From NCBI GenBank assembly GCA_003194525.1, contig NBIV01000034.1, positions 310,001 to 374,000 of the forward strand: DNA of 64,000 nt. The letters are read 5' to 3'. Under the pieces are notes generated by a model. It was given only the letters and a program-made list of their open reading frames with translations, searched no databases and had not been told where the DNA came from. Numbering within the stretch: the stretch's first letter is position 1; each line of letters starts with the position of its first letter. Of this stretch, positions 11,248 to 23,094 are shown piece by piece. Origin of the DNA: Gracilariopsis chorda (lineage: Eukaryota > Rhodophyta > Florideophyceae > Gracilariales > Gracilariaceae). The position numbers were made by a program, and so were the translations under genes.

Positions 11248-13083
11248 TTAGTGGTTATTTTCTTGGAGTCGGGCTATCAGAGCATCCCGCATCACGGTGA
11301 CATCACCACTGGCCTCGTTACCTCCCAGCCCCACTTGGCGGAGGAACTGAGAGATCACGGCAGCCTGACCCGCAGGGGCCACGTTCACCTCACCTGGCGT
11401 AGAGAACCCACCAGTGGGAAGACCGACCGACGGATTGGACGGCTGACTCGCAGGGGCGACTCCAGGAGCATCCATACCATATGGTTCTCCCTCCGCCTCG
11501 GCGTGACCGGCACCTTCGTCGGGCTCGTTGTCGAACATCGGATCCTCACCATCGTAGACGTTGTAGTACTCATCGGCGTCAACAAAACCGGTCGGATGCC
11601 CCTCGGGGATATATCTCGGTGCAAACCGGAGCTCGTTCGCTTCCTCCGCGGAGATCTCATGCCCCTCCCAAGGGTTGAAGTAGATGAAGTCACCCGCGAG
11701 CGGAGTTCGACGCCCTGGCGACAGGTCCTGTATCCGGCTACCGGCAGTACGCCCACTCTGCTCTAGAGGAACTGAAGCCCAGTCAACCTGGTCGATGAAA
11801 TCGAGGAGCCCCACTACTTCGTCAGCGTTTGCCTCACCACCTAGTGGGATTCGTAAGTCCAGAGCTCGGATGGCGGCACGAACCCGCAACGGGATGAACC
11901 ACAGTCTGTACTGGTCATAAACCTCCCAGAGGACGAAAGCCGCTGTGCGGACCGCCCATTAGGTGACCACCACGGACCAGAGCCCGGACTGGGGATCCTC
12001 GATGAGGTATGAGCCGTAATACGTGATCACGGGAGGCAACTCGATGTAGCAACCTCGGCACGCTTCGAGATGCGACCACCACGGTGGAATCGGAACGTAC
12101 CGACCACGTCGGTTGACCACGCGGATGCGTTCGACTTCTACGTTCTGATACGGAATCAAATACCCGAATCGGGACCGTGCTCGCCGCTCAAAGCGTATCA
12201 TCGACAAGAAGTTGGCCCTCGCTAAGCGACGCATATAGCGGAATTCAGCCCGAATGATCTGTCGTGTCCAGCACACCGCGTCTTGGCGCGCCGCGGGAAT
12301 GCTTCTCCACAAGAGTGGTTCCAAACCCGCGAGGCGGTCGAGGTACCCCATTTCACCTTGGGTTCGATACAATCCGATGTCGGAGCCCATACCATCGGGG
12401 ATGGGATACTCAAAGGAAGCCCGGCGAAGCTGTTGATGAGCGAGTAAGACCAACGCCGCGTGCGCGGAAGCTGCCGATTCCCGACCCCGTCGGATTACCG
12501 TGTGCACGGGTATCGCTATGCCATTGCGCCAATCCCACGAAGTGGTTACGATTGCCGGAACTTCACCCGAGAGCATCCCGTTTCCGTCGGTATACATCGC
12601 CAGAAGAGCATCATTGAACACCGCAGTCGGGTGGAACCACGGCGCCAACCGGAGAGTCATCGCATGTTGCGAAGGCTGCAGCCCGACCAGCATGTCGTAC
12701 GACGTCCACGCTGCCATTAGATACCCTCCAGTGGGAGCCGCACTCGCATTTGCGCCTGTTTGTTGCGAAGGAGTCGAGAGACCGCTCTGCGGTACAGGCA
12801 CGGAATGAAATCCGGAGAAGTACTGTAACGGTGTGTTGCTGCCGGCGTTGCCGTTGTTGTTGCCGTTGTTGTTGCCGTTGTTGTTGTTGTTGTTCATCGT
12901 AGATGAAGGAAGCCGATTAATTGGAGAAGAAGGCCGCGAAAGCTTGTGTGCTGTTGGAAAAACCTCGTAAGAGTTGGTCGCAGATTCGCTGTTCGCAGAT
13001 AGGTGCTCGTTACCCAGAGTGGGATGGAGAACCGGCGAACCGGACTTACTTTTAAGAACCTTGCCCGGTGCTTCCGTCGCCAT
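11248..13083 (-). CDS. Antisense accessory gene of element A, unknown function
   Basis: A gene-sized region read against gag-pol, starting 36 bp inside the 3' LTR and ending about 220 bp from the gag-pol stop, so the two converge. It codes for a soluble-looking protein of about 600 residues: a low-complexity N-terminus with an Asn/Gly repeat (DNA 12850-12897), a large basic and aromatic middle, an acidic region around GDFIYFNPWE, and a C-terminal FLRQVGLGG motif. The same order of motifs is found in element B at 53082-54752, for example RLAPWFHP, ARSRFGYLIPYQ, EACRGCYIELPP and GDFIYFNPWE. I recognise no known domain, and see no obvious signal peptide or membrane segment that would suggest an envelope protein. 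Broken about once. Confidence 0.75.
12850..12897. repeat. Triplet repeat (GTT/AAC-type), codes Asn-rich tract
   Basis: Runs of gttgtt and gccgttgtt, which on the minus strand give an Asn/Gly repeat near the start of the antisense gene. Element B has a shorter AAC run at the same place (53085-53098). Confidence 0.8.
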
Positions 13084-13106
13084 CGTGGATGTCGTATTCG
13101 CACCTC

Positions 13107-13118
13107 AGGAGGGGGATA
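13107..13118 (+). other. Polypurine tract of element A
   Basis: AGGAGGGGGATA abuts the 3' LTR. The same string, complemented, abuts the LTR of element B (52872-52884). This is the expected plus-strand primer for reverse transcription. Confidence 0.8.
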
Positions 13119-14020
13119 TGAAGTGCAATCCTCAAGGAGGAAGACTCAGCGATGCCCTGTGGACTTGGTGTTTTTGCCGCTTTCGCGAGTTTATGATTAC
13201 TACCGCTATTAGCGGATGTCTCAGCCCTCAGCGGATCTGCGCTGTGCGCCAGGTGCACACCTGTGCATGCGCCGTGTGCCGCCCAAGGCGTGAGTGGACC
13301 ACGTGTGACACGGATAGTCAAGAGGAGGTTGGCACCACGGTGTGGACATTTAGTTAACTTATATTCATTATTTATTATTTATCTACGCTACAGTAGGGAG
13401 ATTACTACACTATATAGTGGCTCGGCGACCTCGCCCTGACACTGAGTAAACTTCCCTAACCAGGGTTCTTGGCTCTAAGTCTTTTCCGCTTTCACGAGTC
13501 TTCTACACTCCTCGGAGGCAAAGCCGCGGTACTAACGGTAGACCTATCCACCCTGCGTCACTAGGAGTATCACCGCCTTGGGCACTTGTCACTTAATTCA
13601 CCACCGCCGTGTTCTCGCCCCTGTATAGGGTTCCTTTGTACCTTTTTCCGTGGTCCAGTTGGCCCACACCCCTGTCGCCCCCAGTCGGGCATCCTCCGTA
13701 TTTCCCTTACCCCACTCTCGTGGTTTCTACCCCTTTGTGTGGTTGCTCGTCACCGCTGACGCGTGTCTCTCGTGCCGGTATCCCGTGACGTCCTCCCCCA
13801 CTTACGTGGACTCGTACTCCTTGGAAGGGCTGTTTTGCCATTCGTGGTAATCCTAATCCTACCGTTTCAACTCTCCCCGCTTGGCGTGAGGGTGAGCCTC
13901 GGCTTTACAACCCGACTTCGTCGCGCTCATCCGGGGAGGCTCCGTTCGCTGTGTTACCCTCCAGAGGGGAAAATTCCGAACGTCTTCGTGTGTTGTCCCG
14001 CTTGCGGGTATTGCACTACA
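13119..14020 (+). repeat. 3' LTR of element A
   Basis: 902 bp, TGAAGTGCAAT to ATTGCACTACA, near-identical partner of 2351-3252. It is followed by the second GTTAT target duplication (14021-14025). The antisense gene begins just inside it, so an antisense promoter in this LTR is a natural guess. Confidence 0.92.
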
Positions 14021-14025
14021 GTTAT

Positions 14026-17000
14026 CTGACCTGTTCGGCTGCTTCTCGGGCTTCGTCGGGAGATCGACGAGTCTGCACTCGGGGTGAGGTATTCCCAGTA
14101 AGGGTTGTGCTCCATCCACGCGTGCGGTAGCCTATGGCCACAAATCGGGGCCTTCCGGGGCAGCCGGCAATGTAGCCGCAGCCGAGGTAGTCCGCGGAGC
14201 GGGAGCTACTCCGTCGCGAGAGAAGCGTTCGTGCTGTTCGTTGATATCAAAGATGACCATTGTATCAGTGGCTGACACGACTCTGTGGGGACCATCCACG
14301 ATCGAGGAGAGCTTCTGTCGCTTCTCCTTCTCTGGATTATAATACTCCTTACGGATGAAGACGTAGTTCTTTTCCTGCACGGTGGAAGCGAACCATTTGA
14401 CTCTGCCATCGAGATCCCGCTTGTAGGCGGCCTGAGCCTTTGAAAAATTCCGTTGTACAACGGGTACGATGGTCTCTAACCATGCGCACCAGGCGTCGTG
14501 GTGAGACCGTGGCGACGGAAATTTATTCACCGTAGGTTGCGGCTCAATGGCCACCGATGGTGGGATGCTGGACAATACGAGGTCAAACGGGGAGAACTCA
14601 GTAACTCGATGCACCTGCGTGTTATAGGCGACGGTCACAGCATATGTGTAGAGGTTCCGGTCAGTAGGGTGGTCTGTTATGAAGGTCCTAATGCGTTGAG
14701 CGTCATGCAGTTAAATCTGTCCACCTGTCCATTGCTTTGCGGATGGTAGGTGGTCGTAAACCAGTTCTGTATGTCAAACATTCTGCATACATCCAGGAAG
14801 AATTTTGCAGTGAACTGCCACCCGTTGTCCGATAGCAAGTCAATCGATGGCTCATAGGTAAAGACCCAGTGGGTAACGAACGTTTGTGCAACCATGGAAG
14901 CGGATATTTTCGAAAGAGGTACTGTCTGCACTAACTTCGAGAAGCGATCTGTAATGACCAGCAAATAGCGGTTTCCCCGGCGTGTCCGGATAACTTCTCC
15001 ACAAATGTCTATAGGGACAAACTTTTGGGGATCCCGAGCAGGGAAGAATAACAACTTCTTGGAGTACTTCCGCAACTTGACCTGGTTCCGAGCACAATCG
15101 GAGCATCCACGTACTGTGGCATATGCATCTACTGCCATTGCGGGCCAATAGAGGTACTCATGCAGGGTGTAGTAAAACTTCCTTCCACCAGGATGGGCGC
15201 CCAGCTTTGCGTAATGGGCGACACTAAGCACTCGAGACTGCAGCGAGTGGGGCGCCACTATCTGTGGACGTTGGGCGACTCTCCTCACGAAATATCCTTG
15301 GTCATTCGTGACGAAGGGTATTTGCGCGCCCCCTTTGAAACAAAATCGAATCTCCGTACATAACGGGTCAGTCTGCTCTTCTCGGAACATTTCTTCCGGA
15401 GTTATCGGTACAAAAGAACCCGGCTGGGACTTTGCAGAAACTGCGGCCAGAATGGAATCAAAGATGTCGTCGTCGCCTGAATCCTTCTCGGTATCTTCCT
15501 TCCCTTCTCCCACGAGGTAGCAGGGTATGTCCAGATCATCGACCAGTTCTGCTTCTGCCGCAGTTGGCAGGCGGGAAGGAGCATCGGCCTGAGCATTAAG
15601 GGAGCCTTTCTTGTACTGTACTATGCAATCGAATTCGGACAAGCGAAGTCTCCACCGCATCAAGCGCCCAGATAGTTCCGCAATGGATAAAAGCCAGCGG
15701 AGAGCTGAATGATCGGTGTGCAAAGTGAAGTATTTCCCCATCAGGTAGGGGTATAGCGTCCGTAACGCCTACACGACGGCGAGACACTCTTTCTCAGATA
15801 CTGAGTAATTCCTCTCATGAACGTTGAGGCTTCGTGACCAAAACCCAATGGGCATGCGTCCTCCACTGCCTGTGGTCTGGAATAGAGCACATCCAACCTG
15901 GAGGTTGCTCGTGTCCGTGTTCACGGAGTATAGCAGTACGGGTTTCGGTAACATGAGAATCGGTGGCGACGTGACCATGTTCACCAGGGATTCAAATGCC
16001 TTGGCTTTCCGTTCATCAAACGGTTCCATGTTCACTGGCTGTCTTTTCCAATGAAGCTCATTTAAGGGTGCTGCGGTGTCCGCAAAGTGCGGGATGAAGC
16101 CAAGAAAGACGTTGCAAAACCGAGGAATGATCGGAGTTCCGTTTGAGTTGTCGGATGTTTCGCCGCTCTGAGAGACTTAAATCTGACTTTGTCAATCAAC
16201 AGCCGCCTCGGGCGGATAATATGACCGAGATACTTAACTGTGTCGGTGACGAACTCACAATTCTTCAGTTTAAGGGTTATAAATTTATCTCCCAAGACAC
16301 GCATAACGTCCCTGACGTTTTCCAGGTGCTCTTCAAGGTTACTGGAGAATACAATGATGTCCTCGCGAGACCGTGTTTGGCGGATGATACAGTGACCTAT
16401 GCCTGTGAATGCGGGGGAATAAACGTCGAACGTGCAACTCGTAGCTTGGTGGATGCTCGGCCTTTCTCCAACGGTTGTTGGGCCACCGGTAGCGGTACCT
16501 GTTTTTTGAGAGCACGTTGGAGCGGTTTCCGAACGATCGGTATTGTGGTTCCGTCGATCAACTCAACAGTTTTGTCTCTAGGTCAAAATGATTCGAAGAA
16601 TCGGTCGCAGAAATCACATCCGAGTATCATCGGCGCTGCCAGTTCCTGACATACCAAGACCTGCAGCTGTACTTCACAGCGGCTTAAGCTCTCCATGAGA
16701 TCGATTGCTCCTACGATAGGAAGCGGGTTCTTGTTGGCGTCGGCAAGGTCAATCGTTGGTGCCGAGCGATTCCGCTGTCTGAAATGCGTGCGAGGATAAC
16801 AGAGAGTGAACCAAAACATTTGTACCAGCACCCGTATCGAGGACTCACAATTTTCAGACCATGTATTGGTTCGAAACACCCAGGTCAGTGTAAAATTTGT
16901 AGTTTCGTTTCGCCACGACCAGGACTCATTCTGGAATCCGGTTATTTTTAGAACATACCCACGTACGACAAAGAACAGCCAAGTGTTCTGAGTCCACATC

Positions 17001-19312
17001 TGTAGAGGCCATGCTTCTGGTGAGGAGTTTGACCGGGGAGCGAGGTCTTGCAGCCTCGGGAGCCTCTGACTTTGGCGTCGAGGGCACCCCTCTCTGAAGG
17101 GAGAATCCTGTGCTCAGTTTTTCTGAGCAGATTCACCGCTTTCCTGCGAATTTTGAGACCCAGCATATGCAGCTGCGTTCCCACCTTGAGGAGAGTAGTT
17201 ATCTGGCTGTTGCGGCTGACGGGCTGGCAACGAGGGGGGGAAATCCGACTTAGCCCCCAGATAGGACGTAGCCGGAACTCTCTCCTTCTCGACAGGAGTT
17301 CATGATTCGTAATGAAGAATCACTTTCGCCACCTCCTTAAGCATAATGAAACAGTTCGTAGACACATGTCCCGGACGGTAGTAAAGGTGGCAGATGATGC
17401 TCCGGAGTTGTTCCGCTGTTTGCAGTCGGCGGTCCTGTCGCGCAGGAAAGCACGGAGGATAGAGAGCTTTCCAACTGGGACGTTGGCGGTTCACTCAGTT
17501 GGTTTACGGTACCGGCAGTGTGGGGACATGCCGGGCATTGCCAACGTATATCGCAGGATCAGTTTTTCTATTGAGGTCTTTATGAAATATGGTAGCTCCA
17601 TGGTCGGTAGGGACTGGACCTCACTCTGTACGAGGTGTAAATTATCATAATCACCACGAGCGTAGCACTTGCTCAGGGGCAGGGACGGTGTCCTTCCCTC
17701 AACGTTGAGAATCTTATTGGAGCGTGTCTTCGATCCTTACCTCGCATGGAAAGCATCTCCTACGGCCTGGGCAAATTGCACCAGCTCGAGGTATGAGATC
17801 TTCCGGCAATCTTCCGGGTGTCGGGCGATTAGAGTCCTGACCGCAGTGTAGAGTTCATCGGCGAACATGGTACACTGCTCCTGGGTGGAGTACAAACTGG
17901 CACAGCGTTGGAGTGCTTTGTTCACCCGCGCAGAAAATGCGGTTTCCGATTCATCCGGCATTTGCTTGGTGTCTCGCAGTGCGAGGATAGCCGTCTGGAT
18001 GGCGTTCCCTTTAGCATAGGACCTCAGAAGGTACTGCACAGCCTCTGGCCAGCAGGTTACTTCTCCATAGGAAGCTCCTGAAGACCCACGAATCGAGTTG
18101 AATGGGTCCTCGCCCATTCCTGTAAGAAAGTACGGTAGGGCGACGTATGCTTGGGCCTCACTCATTTTCAGTACGTCGGCGTCCGCAACAAAGTGAGCAA
18201 GGAAGTCTAGTATGAGAATGGGGTCTTCGCCCAAGAATCCCTGGTGGCGCAGGGTCAGCTGGAGGCGCTTAATGCAGTCCTTCACTCGACCGGTCCCCCG
18301 TGGGGTTGTACTCATAGTTGAGTCCTTCAACCGATAATATCAGTACGGCAGTAATTTCTGATACAAGGCGTTTGTTGGCTTTAGCTCCTTTAGACCAAGG
18401 TGCTTCCGTCCTTTCCAACGGCCTCTCACGGCACCTTCGGTGTGCTCCGTGTATTTCGACCTCCCAGCGCGGAAGTGGTTACACGCTACCTCACTTTCTG
18501 ACGAGTCAGAGGACAAACAGATAGTCTTGATATCGGAACCAGAGGAGGAAGACAAGTCGAAATCCTTGTCTTCCTCTTTCTTCCGCGACCGGTGGCCTTT
18601 CGCATGCTGCGACTTCTGAGACCTCTCGTTCTCTTTCGGCAATGATGGGGCGGTGGCATCCATGATAATGGTCTGTTCCACCGTCTCCAGACGGGCGGCT
18701 AAGAGATTGATCTTTTTGGCAGCGTCTTGATGGAGGATCTCCGAAAGGTTTCGAGTTTCCATCATCTAATTGACATCATGTCATAAGACTCGGACATCAT
18801 TACAAACTTCCCGTACGTCAGCGTTCTCAAACCTTAAACGTAAGGAAGTTAACTCTTGCAGGAGATTCACCAACTCTTGCAGGAGATTCACCTGCGAGGA
18901 CTGCAGAATCTTCACTTGTGCCTCTAACTCCCGGAAGGTATACAGCTCATTGGACCCTAATGACGCGGCTGTTTCCACCACAGATGAGGGACCAGCCGGT
19001 CCTTGAGCCTGGTGGGCTGCAGTAGCATAATGAGCTCCCCGAGAAGCTGGACCTGGTTCATCATCCCCCGGAACGTCCAGAAAGTTCCGCAGAAGCGGTG
19101 GGAGACTCTGGGTTAATGCTGAAGAACCGGGTACGGATCCAGATCTAGACCGACCGTTCGAGAGACGGGGCATCGGTCACCAAGAACTGCCGAGGCAGTT
19201 AGAACCGGACAAGACGGAAATAGACCAAGTCGGGGTTTCTGTAGATACGGACAAAGAAATGATCACCATTCTTTGATGGGAAGTCCCAAACCTTCTATGT
19301 CCGGAGACCATT
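14026..19312 (-). mobile_element. Element C, main body (old chromodomain Ty3/gypsy element)
   Basis: Minus-strand relative of A. In element order (right to left): gag about 19173-17737, with a coiled stretch and, further left near 17400, a decayed zinc-knuckle region; protease region about 16990-16450; reverse transcriptase remnant about 16304-16060; RNase H about 16030-15600; integrase about 15360-14680 (FFTTTYHPQSNGQV-type end); GPY/F-type module about 14640-14150; start of the linker. It then meets element A at 14025 and resumes at 2350. The primer site TGGTCTCCGGACATAGAA sits next to its LTR. Heavily broken, with well over ten lesions, and clearly older than A. Confidence 0.9.
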
Positions 19313-20071
19313 TGTAGTGCAATCTGCGAAAGTGGGAAGAACCAGCAGCGATGGCGGAAAGACTTTTCAATGTTTTCAGCTTTGCTTTCTAGGGAGTAAC
19401 TCAGAGACTGAGCTCTCCAATGGGAGCGGTGTGATTCGGGTGTAAACCCGTGTGATCCAGTCCGGGAGTACCGTCAAAGGGCGAGGGTGTAAACCCAGAA
19501 AGTAGGAGCGATCCGTGTAAATGGTATATCTCCAGTGGCGACAATGGGGGAGGTCGGCACGAGCTACGTGTGCGAGTGCCGGTCAGCGACAGTGGTAAAG
19601 AATCCCAAGACCACGGGCTAAACCTGGTATTCGGGGCGGAGAAGAAATATCCGTATAAATGGTCTGAAACTTGGGAAGGAGCAAACAATAAACAATACAT
19701 ATACCGTACGCAATGGGCAGTTATTCGTCGATGTGCAAAGGGGATGAATACTCCGGAATCGGTGAAGGCCCTCTCCTATAATGGATTCGTACCCGTCAAC
19801 CAGTGGAAAAGTACTCAGAGCCAAGCCCCTTGATGGGTTATACTGTCTGAGGGTAGTGGCGTCGGTGGCTACTGATACGGGCTTGCCAACAACACCAAAA
19901 GTCGAAAAATATCTGAAATATCTACTGTTCCGGCACACCGGTCACCAACACTCCACTTGGGCCCTGTGGCATCTCGATCGGTAGCCAATCCGTCAAGCGG
20001 CTCGTCGTACAGGTGCAATTGGTATGAAAAACCGCTTCGATTGAGTCCCCTCCAATGGCCATTGCACTACA
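19313..20071 (-). repeat. 5' LTR of element C
   Basis: 759 bp bounded by a perfect 11-bp inverted repeat, TGTAGTGCAAT at 19313-19323 and ATTGCACTACA at 20061-20071. These are the same termini as the LTRs of A and B. It sits directly upstream (minus strand) of the primer site and gag. The matching 3' LTR would lie left of the window, so its target duplication cannot be checked. Confidence 0.8.
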
Positions 20072-21982
20072 GTCTCATCATTTTCTTTTGTTGTGTTGCT
20101 CTAAGTGAGAAGGGAGAGAGAGTCAGGTTGAACTGCAATCTCATTTCAGGACCACGTTCCCCTCAATTTGTTTTCACTATAAACAGCGCGAGCAGCACGC
20201 CCAGGTTGACCTTGCACTGCCATGCCACAGATCTCGTCGCATTGGACGGTCCGCCCCTTCGTGCTTGGTCACACGTCTTTCACACCGTTTTCGCGCTGCA
20301 TCTGCGCCCACTTCTCTTCACCTCGCAGAACTTCCGGCTAAAGGCCGCCGCGCACAACTTTCCCACTCGCACGGTGCTTCCACTCCTGTGCGCCCTGGCC
20401 TCCATTGCCTTGTTTCAATCCGCTTCCCTCGTGCTCCGAGTTTGACCACCACTTCGACGACCTGCGCAGTAAGCCCGTCAAGCATTCGCTGACGACCATG
20501 GTGCGCTTCAATGCCCTTTCCTCACACCTCACTCTTATGTTGCACCACGCCGATCCACCTCAGAGGGCAATCTGTTAACACAGAAGCGCGATGCCTGCGC
20601 AGTGTTGTGTGCCCGCGCCATCACTCTACAAATTTCGGTGCTAAGACCCCTCCCACCGGAAGGCTCATTATTCTAGCACCACCACCTCAACCCTGCCATC
20701 GCTGCCGGACAACCTCGCCCTGCCGCCCACATATTACCTCTACCCGTCCATCACCACGAGTGGCAGCCCCATCCTCTACAGCCTAGTTTGTGATACTGTT
20801 TGTGCCGACACTACGGCTGCTGATTATGACTGCTGAGGCAGTTATCGCTATTAAGCGTAAATAATTCAACTAAAAGAAGTGGATCTCACCCAGAATAAAG
20901 TCCTTACTTTATAAGCTGGCGTTTATTCTGTGAAGAAGGAGGAAAATAGAATCAACATTCGAAGGCAGAGACAGGTTGAGGAAAATACTAATTCTTGGAT
21001 TAGCCCGCGCAAGTATGGACTGGGTACCTGAACGATGATTTCATTGATCTCTGTAGCCTTATGCCTTATTTCATGTTACCTCTCCGTCATGAGACATAAT
21101 ACTTCCTCGATTTCTACTAGTAAATCTTTGGACCATCTACAACCGTCCAAGAGTAATAATTGAATGGCGAGATAATCTCGGGTGGTACGGTTAGGCACGA
21201 AAGTACCAAATTCTTCTTCCGCTTTTATTTGTACTAAATCAAAGTATTAAAATGAATGATCCGACAAGCTGAAATCTTCTGAGAACTCTCGAATAATGGA
21301 AGTTGCGTCTGATACGGACATAACGAAGCGGTTCAAAAGATGTTGCTGGAATCACCAAGCGCCGACGCCACATTTTACATAGACACGAAAATACCCTAAG
21401 AAGGACAGTATCTTTGACAAGCTGGTTTGTCATGGCAGAGAAATTTTTCATTACAGCTGTTCTGGATTTTTGCTTATATTTACCATGGACAACCAGGGTT
21501 TATGCGCTTAGCCTAATTGTATACTAACGCTTGAGGTGCGCGTTGCTTCCAAACCAATTCCATCCAGAAAACCTTTCTTTTGTTTTGGAACACACACGTT
21601 CAATTTGAGCTTTCTGCTCTTCTTTGTCTCCACTACTACTCTACCCCACTTTTTCTAAAGAATTGTTCTTTTTAATTCTTTTGCACATTGTAGTAGACTT
21701 GGTTGCATTGGTTTGTTAGAGCACCAGCTGTCGTATTTATCACAACTACATAGCGTATGTAAGATTTGAAATGTTGATCGGACACGTTACGAAAGGTGCC
21801 CCAAGCCTCCTAGAACACCCAAAGTCTTGCTTATGCGTCCTTGGTGACGACGTTCATATCTATATATTACTATTTCTGAGGTTTTGATTGCGCGTCTGTT
21901 ATCACGGTTGTTCCTCCCATGCTACTTGTGAGCCACTGTCTTGTATATGCTTCCATTATCGTGTATGTCGGTCTAGGCTTAA
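20072..21982. other. Intergenic, no gene recognised
   Basis: Pyrimidine-rich for the first 750 bases, with several overlapping short open frames in competing phases, none with a convincing protein. AT-richer after about 20850. A small inverted repeat (CAGAATAAA and TTTATTCTG) lies near 20890-20940. Confidence 0.5.
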
Positions 21983-22477
21983 TTAGGGCCGCAAATTTCT
22001 TGCTTTGTTATTATAATGCTCATTAATATTTTTCGGTCTACTATATATTGGCATTTCACGTCTGTGCTGATACTCTCGAGCTACAAATCTATTTTCAATC
22101 CACTCTCCGGCAAAGAAGGGCTTTGAGAAAAGGTTGTTGTCGCCCGATGTCATGAAATCGTGCAACAAGACGCTCACAAAATGCATTCTGGAATCGGAAC
22201 AAATTTTAGGCATTTGGGTCTTTGATAGAGATGCTTTTGAAGCGAGGAAAGTAATGGCTTTTGCTTTTCTACTGACACGGTTGAGATGCTCCAATACAAG
22301 GGTGATATACTTTGCAATATTCGCAATAAAGATATAATACTGCATATCCTTGTCCACAACATACAAGTAAAAACATGTACCAGAAGTGGCGGGGTGCATG
22401 TGTTGCGGACAAGAAAAAGCAGCATCATAAGCCAGAACTGAGCATTCGGAACCGGGGATTCCAGACAGATCCTTCAT
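21983..22477 (-). CDS. Hypothetical protein, 164 aa
   Basis: An ATG-started frame in otherwise gene-poor DNA. The product is mixed polar and aromatic with no motif I recognise; the stretch FYLYVVDKDMQYYIFIAN is hydrophobic enough to be a beta-rich core rather than a membrane segment. It is the longest frame in its neighbourhood, but chance cannot be excluded. Confidence 0.25.
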   Translation of the reverse strand: MKDLSGIPGSECSVLAYDAAFSCPQHMHPATSGTCFYLYVVDKDMQYYIFIANIAKYITLVLEHLNRVSRKAKAITFLASKASLSKTQMPKICSDSRMHFVSVLLHDFMTSGDNNLFSKPFFAGEWIENRFVAREYQHRREMPIYSRPKNINEHYNNKARNLRP

Positions 22478-23094
22478 GTCAGTACTAGCACGGCTCGAGG
22501 CGACTTAGCTTCGTAGTGCGGGATGGGATACGGCTTTTATCATCTTGACATGGCCGAATGTGGTGTGAAAGGTTACGAGCATGCCGTAATTAATCTAACC
22601 GACTGTATATGGCGAGAATGCGAATCAAGATGGTTGTAGTGCCCCACTCACTGATCACTGATCATGCACTGCTGCTGCTTTCTGAAACACATCTGGAGTA
22701 GATACCTTCGTATTTCAATTTGTAGACTCTCAGAAGAAGGCGACGTGCTGATCGCTTCTGCGCTATTCTGGGCTACGAAACCCAGTAATGTCGTATCTCG
22801 CGCATAAAGATCTGGGCTGAATAGCTGTGGTCTCTAAGCTTTACGTCGGAGTATTCGAGTGCCCAGCGTTACGTGCACATCATCTCTGAGATACTCGAGC
22901 AATCTCGCGCTTGTCTTCTTGCATCACGTTACCCTTGGAGACGAATGTAGTAGTGAAAGTCAATCTTTTATTCACTCATTTGCTTATATAGAACTGTGGT
23001 CAACCCAACATTGCAATGATAGTCAAGTCCATGTCAAAGTAGAATACCAAGCAAGACTGTTTGTTATGCTGTCCTGCCGATATCCCAAAGATTC
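22478..23094. other. Intergenic, nothing recognised
   Basis: Downstream flank of the secreted-protein gene. No frame or repeat stands out. Confidence 0.4.

Larger units (their letters stand above)
2351..14020 (+). mobile_element. Element A: chromodomain Ty3/gypsy LTR retrotransposon
   Basis: An 11.7-kb element on the plus strand, inserted into element C. Parts in order: 5' LTR 2351-3252, primer site about 3256, gag 3368-5482, pol about 5521-11031 (protease, reverse transcriptase, RNase H, integrase, long linker, chromodomain), purine-rich block about 11048-11110, an antisense gene on the minus strand 11248-13083, polypurine tract about 13107-13118, 3' LTR 13119-14020. The LTRs are equal in length (902 bp) and differ at roughly 27 places by eye, about 3%, so insertion is fairly recent compared with B and C. 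It is structurally complete but its coding parts carry a handful of breaks. Confidence 0.93.

Noticed and set aside
12850-12897. Triplet run considered as a CRISPR-like or satellite array
   Set aside because: Simple trinucleotide repeat inside a coding region, no spacers.
11248-13083. Antisense gene read as an envelope gene
   Set aside because: No signal peptide, no membrane anchor and no fusion-peptide-like segment; it is also on the wrong strand for env.
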